From: UBA9659 sp965208605
Lineage (GTDB): Bacteria > Pseudomonadota > Gammaproteobacteria > Pseudomonadales > Azotimanducaceae
Direction of reading: 5' to 3'
Assembly: GCA_965208605.1 (NCBI GenBank)
Contig: OZ242345.1
Coordinates: forward strand, 1,550,001 to 1,614,000
Length of the DNA: 64,000 nt
Positions 14,639 through 21,677 of this stretch are shown here, piece by piece. The notes below the pieces were generated by a model. That model was not told the DNA's origin. It did not search any database and saw only the letters and a program-made list of their open reading frames with translations. A program made the position numbers and the translations under genes. The stretch's first letter is position 1. The number at the start of each line of letters is the position of its first letter.

Positions 14639-15733
14639 CTAGCCCAGGTTGCGGGCAAGCCTCAACATCACCTGGGGGTCCTTCAAGGGCGGGTCACCGC
14701 TTTGGAAGCGCGTCAAGGCGAAGCGCGCCGCACTGCATCGTTGCAAGGGCTTTAATAGGGCTTTTTCCCGCTGGGATAGGGGTCTTTGTGATTCGTATCC
14801 TTTAATGAGTTCAGCCGCCAGCCATGAGTCAATTTGACATGCATCATCCAGACACCAGGCGTTGATGGTGATCACTAGGTCTTGCAGTAGAAAGTCATAG
14901 CAGGCGTGATAGAAGTCAATAACACCAGTCAGGGTCTGGTCAACAAATAGAGCGTTGTCCTTGAACAAATCGCCATGGATGAAGCCCATAGGCAGCTCTT
15001 CTTCGCACAGCTGGGCGTATTCTTTGGTGATTGCTGTCAAGAGTGCACCTTCCGAAGCGGACATCCGAGGTTTCATCTCTGAGACTAGCCGCTGCATCCA
15101 GGCAATGTCATAGGGGTTACTTCTGATCTTTTTGAGGCTCGTCGCCAGGGGTGCCAGTGCCTTGTGGGATGCCCCGAGGTACTTGCCCAGGGCAACACAA
15201 TGACTGGGGTGAACTTCCTGCACATGGCTACCCCTGAGCCGGGGGGAAAGGAAGGCAGGCTTGCCGCAGAAGAGGGTGAGGCGCATCCCGTCCAGGGTCT
15301 GTTCAGCGACTGCTACGGGTAGCCCTTCCTGTGACAGGCGGGCAAGAATCTCATTAAAAAAGTGCACTTCATCCAGGGAAAAATGCTCAATGATGCTGAG
15401 CACATAATCTGTTGTCTGGGGTGGCTCTTCTGAAGACTCTTCTGAAGACTCTTCTGAAGACTCTTTAGAAGACTCTTTAGAAGACTCTTTAGAAGATACC
15501 GCTGAGGGCTCTGCTGAGGGCTCTGCTGACGGCTCTGCTGAGGGCTCTGCTGAGGGCTCTGCTGAGGGCTCTGCTGACGGCTCTTTAGAAGACTCTGCTG
15601 AGGAGAAGGTGACAAAATAGTTGGAGTTTTCTATGCCGGCTTCTATCGCCTGGCAGGACACCAATCGTCCCTTGCCAAACATCGCCAGATAGCGCCGCAG
15701 TGCAGTATCAGAGAAGGTCGTGAATACAGTCAC
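14639..15733 (-). CDS. thrB: Homoserine kinase (APH-fold, ThrB type II) with Ser/Glu repeat insertion
   Basis: Phosphorylates homoserine in threonine synthesis; thrC lies 11 kb away. Kinase features: AIEAGIENSNYFV (ATP-binding N-lobe), MGFIHGDLFKDNALF with the catalytic Asp and Asn, and GVIDFYHACYD as the metal-binding aspartate region. Homologues are about 315 residues; this one is 364. The excess is one block at residues ~45-107, a run of SAEP tetrapeptides followed by SKES/SEES tetrapeptides, sitting in the loop between two N-lobe strands (VTFSS before, TTDYVLSIIEHF after). The block is encoded by 12-bp tandem units at 15424-15603. The rest is intact, so the enzyme is probably active with a flexible acidic loop. 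DUF2782 follows upstream by 3 bases. Confidence 0.92.
   Translation of the reverse strand: MTVFTTFSDTALRRYLAMFGKGRLVSCQAIEAGIENSNYFVTFSSAESSKEPSAEPSAEPSAEPSAEPSAEPSAEPSAVSSKESSKESSKESSEESSEESSEEPPQTTDYVLSIIEHFSLDEVHFFNEILARLSQEGLPVAVAEQTLDGMRLTLFCGKPAFLSPRLRGSHVQEVHPSHCVALGKYLGASHKALAPLATSLKKIRSNPYDIAWMQRLVSEMKPRMSASEGALLTAITKEYAQLCEEELPMGFIHGDLFKDNALFVDQTLTGVIDFYHACYDFLLQDLVITINAWCLDDACQIDSWLAAELIKGYESQRPLSQREKALLKPLQRCSAARFALTRFQSGDPPLKDPQVMLRLARNLG
15424..15603 (-). repeat. 12-bp tandem array coding SAEP / SKES / SEES in thrB
   Basis: On the plus strand three unit types succeed each other: TCTTCTGAAGAC (3 copies), TCTTTAGAAGAC (3 copies) and TCTGCTGAGGGC with variants (about 7 copies). 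All are 12 bp and in phase with the thrB frame. The grouping by type shows growth in blocks. Confidence 0.95.
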
Positions 15734-15736
15734 AGA

Positions 15737-16105
15737 TCACCATTCCTTGATTACCCACTGGGGGTAGAGTTTCCGCTTATGGTCAAGACTTTCATAGTGC
15801 GGGCTTTGGTCGGCCGGCACCAGGTAATAGGCGAGACCCTTCTTCGGCACTATCTTGATCATTATCAGGACCCCATTTTGCCGGTATTCATACAGGGTTC
15901 GAGATTTGCTCTCAATAATTCTGATTGCATCTTCGTCGTGCTTGTCAGGCGTTTGCGCTGCCAGTAGTGCGTCACTTAACAAAGGGCTTAACAAAGGGCT
16001 TAATAAAAGGCTTAACAACAAAGCGCATAACAAAGTGCGCAACAGACGGGTAATGGGCAGGACCAGTCGCCCGTGGCGGACAGTATTTATTAGTAAAAGC
16101 ATCAT
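15737..16105 (-). CDS. DUF2782 family exported protein
   Basis: A small protein of the DUF2782 family, often found between thrB and polA in gammaproteobacteria, as here. The conserved C-terminal part is TLYEYRQNGVLIMIKIVP, followed by AYYLVP. ATG 16105 (or 16102) is preferred because the longer frame to 16213 would run across the divergent polA start. The hydrophobic core of the signal peptide is repetitive (LLLSLLLSPLLSPLLS) and is encoded by a 15-bp tandem repeat at about 15976-16040. Periplasmic or membrane-anchored location is inferred; function is unknown. Confidence 0.75.
   Translation of the reverse strand: MMLLLINTVRHGRLVLPITRLLRTLLCALLLSLLLSPLLSPLLSDALLAAQTPDKHDEDAIRIIESKSRTLYEYRQNGVLIMIKIVPKKGLAYYLVPADQSPHYESLDHKRKLYPQWVIKEW
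15976..16040 (-). repeat. 15-bp tandem repeat coding a signal-peptide core
   Basis: Units of the form CTTAACAAAGGG, AACAAAGGGCTTAAC, AATAAAAGGCTTAAC and AACAAAGCGCATAAC run through the DUF2782 signal peptide, giving LLS(P) repeats. The same AACAAAG core recurs in the noncoding array at 23211-23283. Confidence 0.75.
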
Positions 16106-16173
16106 TGGCAAAGCATCATGCACAAAGTATGGTTCAATAGTACCGACAGAGAGAGTTTTGTATAAAAGGCTAT

Positions 16174-18900
16174 ATGAAAACCAACTACCAACTGGTGCTG
16201 ATAGACGGCTCATCCTACCTGTTCAGGGCATTCCATGCACTCCCTTCGCTGACGAGCTCTAAGGGTCAACCCACGGGTGCCATCAAGGGGGTGACCAGCA
16301 TGATAAAGAAGCTGATGCACCAGTATCCGGAAAGCCACATTGCCGTGGTGTTTGATGCCAAGGGGAAGACTTTCAGGAATGAACTCTACCCTGAATACAA
16401 GGCAAATCGTCCTCCTATGCCGGATGACCTCCGTCGGCAAATTGCACCCATCCATGAGCTTGTGAAGGCCCTGGGGTTACCGCTTTTGGTGGTTGATGAT
16501 GTGGAGGCGGATGATGTAATCGGCACCCTCGCCACTCAAGCCTCTAAAGCCAGGATGGATGTGTTGATTTCCACCGGGGACAAGGACCTGGCGCAGCTGG
16601 TGACGCCGCATGTCACCCTGGTCAACACCATGACCGATACCTTCATGGATGAAGCAGGTGTTGTCGCGAAGTTTGGCGTTAGGCCAGAGCAGATCATTGA
16701 TTACCTGGCGTTGGTGGGAGACACCTCGGACAATATCCCGGGCGTACCTTCCTGCGGACCCAAAACTGCCGTTAAATGGCTCGCTGAATATGAGACGCTT
16801 GAAGGGGTCATGGCACATGCCGATGACATCAAAGGCAAGGTAGGTGAGAAGCTACGCGACTCGCTGGAGATGATGCCCCTGTCTTATCAACTTGCCACTA
16901 TCAAAACTGATGTTGAGTTGGAATCTACCGTTGAAGAATTGCAGATCACCGCGGCGGATCAGCCCAGCCTGAAAGCCCTTTATAAGGAACTGGAATTCCG
17001 ACGCTGGGCGGAAGAACTGACAGCAAGCAATAAAGACACTGCTGGTGCCTCGCCAGATGCCGGCGCCGATATTAATACCAACACCGAAACCAACACCAAC
17101 TATGAATTGATCTTGTCAGAAGCGGCGCTGGATACCTGGATAGAAAAGCTCGCCCAGGCTGAGTACTTTGCTTTTGATACTGAAACCACCAGCCTGGATT
17201 ATATGGAAGCCAAGCTAGTGGGTGTGTCCTTTTCCTGCGAGCCTGGCTCGGCCGCCTATGTCCCGGTGGCGCACGATTATGAAGGCGCGCCAGAACAACT
17301 GAGCACCGAGCATCTCCTGGGGAAGTTGCGTGGTCTGCTGGAGAATGAATCTACTCAGGTGATTGGGCAGAATCTGAAATATGACATGAGTGTCATGGCA
17401 AACCACGGCATCCAATGGCGCGCTCAGCTGCTGGATACCATGCTTGAGTCCTATGTGCTGAACTCTGTGGCTTCAAGACATAATCTGGATAGCCTTGCCC
17501 TCAAGTATCTTGGCGTGAACACCGTCCACTATGAAGACATAGCGGGCAAGGGGGTCAAGCAGCTGGGGTTTAACCAGATAGCCCTGGACAAGGCAGCGCA
17601 CTATGCCGCCGAGGACGCTGACATTACCTTCCAACTGCATGCAGTGCTATGGCCGAAGCTGAAAGCTGAGGCGTCCCTGGCTAAAATTTACACCGATATA
17701 GAACTCCCGCTGCTCCCCGTCCTGTTGAGAATTGAGCGATGTGGCGTCCTGCTAGATGAAGCCCAGCTGAATGTGCAGAGTCAGGAATTGGCGAAGCTTC
17801 TGGCAGAGCTGGAACAGGAAGCCTTTGGTCTGGCGGGTGAAGAGTTCAATCTGGGTTCGCCCAAACAACTGCAAGAGATATTGTTTGAAAAAGGCGGCAT
17901 CAAGCCACTCAAAAAGACTCCCACGGGACAGCCTTCAACGGCTGAACCCGTGTTGCAAGAGTTAGCACTAGACTACCCCTTGCCCAAAGTCATCATGGCG
18001 CATCGCGGCCTCAGCAAATTAAAATCCACTTACACTGATCAGCTGCCACGGCAGGTGAACCCAAGGACCGGGCGGGTACATACATCCTATCAACAGGCGG
18101 TGGCGGCGACGGGGCGGCTTTCCAGCACTGATCCGAATTTACAGAATATTCCGGTCAGGACCGAGGCCGGCCGGCGAGTCCGCAAGGCCTTTATTGCGCC
18201 GCCGGGTTACCAGTTAGTTGCGGCGGACTATTCGCAAATTGAGTTGCGCATTATGGCGCACCTGTCTGGTGATGAAGGTTTGGTTAGTGCCTTTCAAGAG
18301 GGTCTGGATATTCATCAGGCGACTGCCGCCGAGGTGTTCGGTGTGGCACTTGATACCGTGCAGGTTGAACAAAGACGTAGCGCCAAGGCGATAAACTTTG
18401 GGTTGATTTACGGTATGTCCGCCTTTGGTCTTGCCCGGCAGTTGCATATTGCCCGAGGAGATGCGCAGCGATTTATTGACCGTTATTTTGAACATTACCC
18501 CGGCGTCAAGCGGTATATGGAGCAGACCCGCCGGCTGGCTGCCGACCAAGGCTATGTGGAAACGCTCTTCGGCAGGCGTCTTTATCTGCCAGAAATCAAT
18601 GCCAGTAACTTTCAGCGCCGCCAGGCTGCTGAGCGGACGGCAATCAACGCCCCCATGCAGGGGACGGCAGCGGACATCATCAAACGTGCCATGATTGAGG
18701 TGGATGCTTGGCTTGCGGCCTCAGAGCTGGATACAAGAATCACCATGCAGGTGCATGATGAACTGGTGTTGGAAGTGCCCGAAGGTCGGCTGGATGAAGT
18801 ATCTGCAGGGGTGACCGAGCGGATGTCTGGCGCGGCGGAATTGTCTATTCCGCTGATTGTTGACATAGGTGTTGGCGACAACTGGGAAGCAGCCCACTGA
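16174..18900 (+). CDS. polA: DNA polymerase I
   Basis: A 908-residue replicative repair polymerase with three domains. The N-terminal 5'-nuclease (to ~residue 290) has LIDGSSYLFRAF, DDVEADDVIGTLA and GDTSDNIPGVPSCGPKTA. The 3'-5' proofreading domain begins near 310 and retains the metal pair D335/E337 (FAFDTETTSLD) and the YAAEDADITF motif, so proofreading should be active. The polymerase domain has motif A VAADYSQIELRIMAHLSGD, motif B RRSAKAINFGLIYGMSAFG and motif C MQVHDELVLEVP. A Thr/Asn/Asp-rich linker (NTNTETNTN) joins the nuclease and exonuclease domains. Downstream comes a small-RNA locus then engB, the order known from other gammaproteobacteria. Confidence 0.97.
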   Translation: MKTNYQLVLIDGSSYLFRAFHALPSLTSSKGQPTGAIKGVTSMIKKLMHQYPESHIAVVFDAKGKTFRNELYPEYKANRPPMPDDLRRQIAPIHELVKALGLPLLVVDDVEADDVIGTLATQASKARMDVLISTGDKDLAQLVTPHVTLVNTMTDTFMDEAGVVAKFGVRPEQIIDYLALVGDTSDNIPGVPSCGPKTAVKWLAEYETLEGVMAHADDIKGKVGEKLRDSLEMMPLSYQLATIKTDVELESTVEELQITAADQPSLKALYKELEFRRWAEELTASNKDTAGASPDAGADINTNTETNTNYELILSEAALDTWIEKLAQAEYFAFDTETTSLDYMEAKLVGVSFSCEPGSAAYVPVAHDYEGAPEQLSTEHLLGKLRGLLENESTQVIGQNLKYDMSVMANHGIQWRAQLLDTMLESYVLNSVASRHNLDSLALKYLGVNTVHYEDIAGKGVKQLGFNQIALDKAAHYAAEDADITFQLHAVLWPKLKAEASLAKIYTDIELPLLPVLLRIERCGVLLDEAQLNVQSQELAKLLAELEQEAFGLAGEEFNLGSPKQLQEILFEKGGIKPLKKTPTGQPSTAEPVLQELALDYPLPKVIMAHRGLSKLKSTYTDQLPRQVNPRTGRVHTSYQQAVAATGRLSSTDPNLQNIPVRTEAGRRVRKAFIAPPGYQLVAADYSQIELRIMAHLSGDEGLVSAFQEGLDIHQATAAEVFGVALDTVQVEQRRSAKAINFGLIYGMSAFGLARQLHIARGDAQRFIDRYFEHYPGVKRYMEQTRRLAADQGYVETLFGRRLYLPEINASNFQRRQAAERTAINAPMQGTAADIIKRAMIEVDAWLAASELDTRITMQVHDELVLEVPEGRLDEVSAGVTERMSGAAELSIPLIVDIGVGDNWEAAH

Positions 18901-18903
18901 AAT

Positions 18904-18966
18904 GACGGCAAGAGGGCAAGCCCGGCCAACCCCCGCGCCGTCAGAATCAAAGAAGGCGGGAATCCA
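18904..18966. repeat. Degenerate dispersed repeat after polA
   Basis: Short segment with GACGGCAAGAGGGCAAGCCC, CGCCGTCAGAATCAAAG and GGCGGGAATCCAGAG, resembling the copy at 23863-23932 but lacking full inverted ends. Confidence 0.5.
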
Positions 18967-19025
18967 GAGTGCCGGAGTTTGTAAGCGGGGCAAGAGATAA
19001 TGAAGAAATTTTCACTTTGCTATTA

Positions 19026-19054
19026 GGAACTTTGCTCTGTCTAGGAAGTCATAA
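19026..19054 (+). promoter_or_regulatory. Sigma-E/AlgU-type promoter for the small RNA
   Basis: GGAACTT at 19026-19032 and GTCATAA at 19048-19054 are separated by 15 bases, close to the envelope-stress sigma factor consensus (GGAACTT, 15-17 bases, then TCTGA/GTCAAA-like). A transcript would start near 19061. In Pseudomonas the small RNA at this locus (ErsA) is driven by the same class of sigma factor. Confidence 0.6.
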
Positions 19055-19060
19055 TTAGCA

Positions 19061-19199
19061 CGTGCAGTCATTACCTGTCTGTTGTGAGAACCGGATAGTG
19101 ATGATGTTGGCGGTGACTTCGGTCCCTTCTCCCCCAGAAAGCCGAAGTCTAGGGCTCTGATCATACCCCCTATATAATGGTCAGAGCCCTTCCTTTTTC
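19061..19199 (+). ncRNA. Probable small regulatory RNA, ErsA/Spot42-like, in the polA-engB interval
   Basis: The interval between polA and engB encodes Spot 42 in enterobacteria and vibrios and ErsA in Pseudomonas. Here no protein frame fits, but the sequence folds well. A first hairpin pairs GACTTCGG (19115-19122) with CCGAAGTC (19142-19149) around a 19-base C-rich loop containing CTTCTCCCCC, suited to pairing with ribosome-binding sites. A second hairpin pairs GGGCTCTGA with TCAGAGCCC and ends in a T tract. With a start at about 19061 the RNA would be near 139 nt, similar to ErsA. Identity is inferred from position, promoter class and structure; the start point is an estimate. Confidence 0.7.
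19152..19199 (+). terminator. Rho-independent terminator of the small RNA
   Basis: A perfect 9-bp stem GGGCTCTGA (19152-19160) with TCAGAGCCC (19181-19189), a 20-base loop with CCCCC, then TTCCTTTTTCT. This is the strongest intrinsic terminator I see in the window. Confidence 0.85.
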
Positions 19200-19203
19200 T
19201 ACA

Positions 19204-19419
19204 CCGTCATTCTCGAGCTTGCTCGGGAATCCAGTAAAAAAGAGTGTTGTTTTCCGATTCACCCATGTCCTCCAACCCGTCACCGGGCAAGCCCGAGAGT
19301 GACGGGGAGCGACGAACCATCTTGTTGTTGTAAATGCCCCACAGGTGATTGCCTTTGTTCCTCTGGATTCCCGTCACCCCAGTCATCCCAGCCGATGACT
19401 GGGGTGGCAAGAATGACGG
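19204..19419. repeat. Dispersed inverted-repeat element, copy 4 (long form)
   Basis: Left end CCGTCATTCTCGAGC, right end AAGAATGACGG. Same internal order as the 14390 copy: AAAAAAGAGTGTTGTTTTCC, CAACCCGTCACCGGGC, GACGAACCATCTTGTTGTTG, CCCCACAGGTGATTGCC, GTTCCTCTGGATTCCCG. The inner hairpin is partly decayed (CAGTCATCCCAGCCGATGAC). It contains CTCGAG, CTCGGG and CCCGAG. Confidence 0.85.
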
Positions 19420-19424
19420 CGGGC

Positions 19425-20030
19425 TTATTGCTTTCCTGCCGCCAACCAGAGGGACACCTGCTCTGCCAGTTGCTCAATGCCCAGGTGTTTAGTGGAGGAA
19501 AATAATTGCAGGGTCATACCCTCAGGAAGTACCCCGCGTGCCGCCGTCAGGCTGGTTTGCTGCTTCTGACGGGTTAATTTATCTGCTTTGGTCAGCAGTA
19601 TATGTAGCGGCACCCCACTCTCGGTACTCCAATCCATCATCATCTGGTCAAAGGGTTTATACGGATGGCGTATATCCATCAGCAGAACCAAGCCCCGCAA
19701 ACACTGACGATGCCGTAGATATTCGTCCAGATGCCGATGCCAGTCCCGCTTTACCGAGGTTGACACCTTGGCATAGCCGTAACCCGGCAGATCGACAAGC
19801 CGCTGGTCTTGACTCAGAGCGAAGAAATTAAGCAACTGGGTTCTCCCTGGTGTCCTGCTGGTGCGTGCCAGGTTTTTGTGTCCCGTTAAGGCATTGAGGG
19901 CGCTAGATTTCCCCGCGTTGGAGCGACCGCAGAAGGCAACTTCCATGCCTTGGTCGGCTGGGCATTGCGCCAGGGTCGCCGCGCTGGTGAGGAATTGGAC
20001 CGCCTGGAAATTGACAGAAACAATAGACAT
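19425..20030 (-). CDS. engB: Ribosome-assembly GTPase EngB (YihA/YsxC)
   Basis: A 201-residue GTPase needed for 50S subunit assembly and for division in many bacteria. G1 is GRSNAGKSSALNAL, switch II/G3 is DLPGYGYAK, G4 is TKADKL and G5 is in LFSSTKH. Length matches the family (195-215). It is transcribed toward polA and divergently from the cytochrome c4 gene. The stop codon lies 6 bases from a dispersed repeat that may end the transcript. Confidence 0.95.
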   Translation of the reverse strand: MSIVSVNFQAVQFLTSAATLAQCPADQGMEVAFCGRSNAGKSSALNALTGHKNLARTSRTPGRTQLLNFFALSQDQRLVDLPGYGYAKVSTSVKRDWHRHLDEYLRHRQCLRGLVLLMDIRHPYKPFDQMMMDWSTESGVPLHILLTKADKLTRQKQQTSLTAARGVLPEGMTLQLFSSTKHLGIEQLAEQVSLWLAAGKQ

Positions 20031-20152
20031 ATTTTATAGCCCCAGTGACACCCTTGCGGTCACTTTCCTGTATTATACGCCAGCATTCCAGCACTCAAAA
20101 AAACTTCTGGCTTGTTGGTGTCATTAGCAGGCATACGACAAAAAAGTAACCT

Positions 20153-20797
20153 ATGAACAAAATTATCATTCCCCTATTCATGACATGTCTCTCAGTGGCG
20201 GCCTACGCGGGGGGAAGTGCCGAATCAACAGCAGCGGAATCAACAGCTGAAGCAGACATAGCAGCAGGGGAAGGTCTCATGGGCAGCTGTGTTGCTTGCC
20301 ATGGGGAAACCGGCAACAGCCCAGCATCGGTATTTCCCAATATAGCGGGGCAGACCAAAGAATATCTGCTCAAACAAATGTTGGAAATTCAGCACGAAGA
20401 AAGGCAAGCGCAGGTGATGCAGGGGATGCTGGATGATTTTTCCGAAACCGACCTCAAACATCTTGCCGCCTACTATGCGAGCCAGCAACCAGCCTCGGGT
20501 GCCGCCGATGCCGAGCGGGTTGCCCTGGGAGAATCCATTTATCGGTTCGGTATTTCTCGCAAGTCCATCGCCGCCTGCACGGCCTGCCATTCACCCACGG
20601 GTAGCGGTAATGGCCCTGCTGGCTTTCCCGCCTTGGCCGGGCAATGGCCAGACTATACTGTCGCGCAGTTAAAGGCTTTCCGTTCTGGTGCCCGGCACAA
20701 CGATGGTGAAGCAAAAATGATGCAAACCACCACAGAGGATATGAACGATCGGGAAATTGAAGCGGTGGCGGCTTACATCTATGGTCTTAGAAAATAA
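20153..20797 (+). CDS. Diheme cytochrome c4
   Basis: A 214-residue exported cytochrome. A signal peptide (IIPLFMTCLSVAAYAGG) is followed by two similar domains, each with a heme site: CVACHGETGNSP and CTACHSPTGSGNGPAGFP. Each domain carries a distal methionine region (QMLEIQHEERQAQVMQGM; KMMQTTTEDM). Cytochrome c4 carries electrons to terminal oxidases in the periplasm. Position between engB and dsbA matches pseudomonads. A Ser/Thr/Ala/Glu low-complexity run (STAAESTAEADIAAGE) follows the signal peptide. Confidence 0.93.
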   Translation: MNKIIIPLFMTCLSVAAYAGGSAESTAAESTAEADIAAGEGLMGSCVACHGETGNSPASVFPNIAGQTKEYLLKQMLEIQHEERQAQVMQGMLDDFSETDLKHLAAYYASQQPASGAADAERVALGESIYRFGISRKSIAACTACHSPTGSGNGPAGFPALAGQWPDYTVAQLKAFRSGARHNDGEAKMMQTTTEDMNDREIEAVAAYIYGLRK

Positions 20798-20823
20798 AGT
20801 CTTGGAAAATAAGGTCTGGGGAA

Positions 20824-21543
20824 ATGATGCCAGCTCATACTTTTGAGGCCTCATCAAGCGGCATGCTGAAAGCACTCCTCAGCCTCTTGTGTCTGTTTGG
20901 TGTCTCAGTTGCCTTGGCGGGCGGTTTTCAACACGGTTTTCAACAGCAGCGAGCCCCAACACAATACGAGGCGGGTAAGCACTATGCCGTGCTGGATATT
21001 CCAGTCAGAAGGCGAGACCCCAAGACCGTTGAAGTGACGGAGTATTTTTCCTACACCTGTGGGCATTGTTTTACCCTGGAACCCTTGATTAACCAGTGGC
21101 ACAGCGGTCTTCCTGAGGGGGTCAAGTTTACCCGCACGCCCGCCATTTGGTCCGACCTGCTTGAGTTCTATGCGCAGGTTTATTACACGGCTGAAGCCCT
21201 GGGGGTTCTAGATAAGATGCACGTTTCCATCTTCCGAGCATTGCATGTTGAGCGGCGCCGGCTGGACACTCCTGAGGCCATGGTGGAGTTTTTCTCGGAG
21301 CAGGACATTGACACCACGGACTTTATGCGCACATTCAACTCATTTGGTGTGAAAACAAGTCTCCAACAAGCTTATGCCCGGGGCAGGGCATATCGTGCGT
21401 CAAGTACACCGACGATCATCGTTAACGGCAAGTATCGTATTGGCGGCACTATGGTAAAGTCTCATCCAGAGATGCTGAACGTTGCCGACATGCTTATTCA
21501 ACGTGAACTTGAACAGGTTCTGAATCAATCGGCCACGCCATAA
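20824..21543 (+). CDS. dsbA: Thiol:disulfide interchange protein DsbA
   Basis: Periplasmic oxidase that introduces disulfides, recycled by DsbB (present at 50.2 kb). The thioredoxin-fold active site is FSYTCGHCFTLEP, with CGHC in place of the more common CPHC. The cis-proline loop is SSTPTIIVNGKYRI. The signal peptide core is LLSLLCLFGVSVALA. Starts at 20824, 20827 and 20863 are possible; the last gives the shortest signal peptide, while the first lies behind GGGGA. A 15-bp duplication (AATAAAGTCTTGGAA / AATAAGGTCTGGGGA) at 20793-20822 separates it from cytochrome c4. Confidence 0.92.
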   Translation: MMPAHTFEASSSGMLKALLSLLCLFGVSVALAGGFQHGFQQQRAPTQYEAGKHYAVLDIPVRRRDPKTVEVTEYFSYTCGHCFTLEPLINQWHSGLPEGVKFTRTPAIWSDLLEFYAQVYYTAEALGVLDKMHVSIFRALHVERRRLDTPEAMVEFFSEQDIDTTDFMRTFNSFGVKTSLQQAYARGRAYRASSTPTIIVNGKYRIGGTMVKSHPEMLNVADMLIQRELEQVLNQSATP

Positions 21544-21677
21544 ACCTGCCCTAAGTCATGCCATACATCTCCCCGCTGGTCGCCGACATATTATCTCATC
21601 CAAGCGCAACCTCCCAGGGGGCGGAGGGTTATAGGATGATGGGATTATAAAAGTCGGTTATTTTCACGGAGAACTTG

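Noticed and set aside
14317..14805. Plus-strand frame over the dispersed repeat and thrB end.
   Set aside because: It spans a known intergenic repeat and is antisense to thrB.
15313..15615. Minus-strand frame with QQSPQQS repeats.
   Set aside because: It is the thrB repeat read in another frame; thrB accounts for the region.
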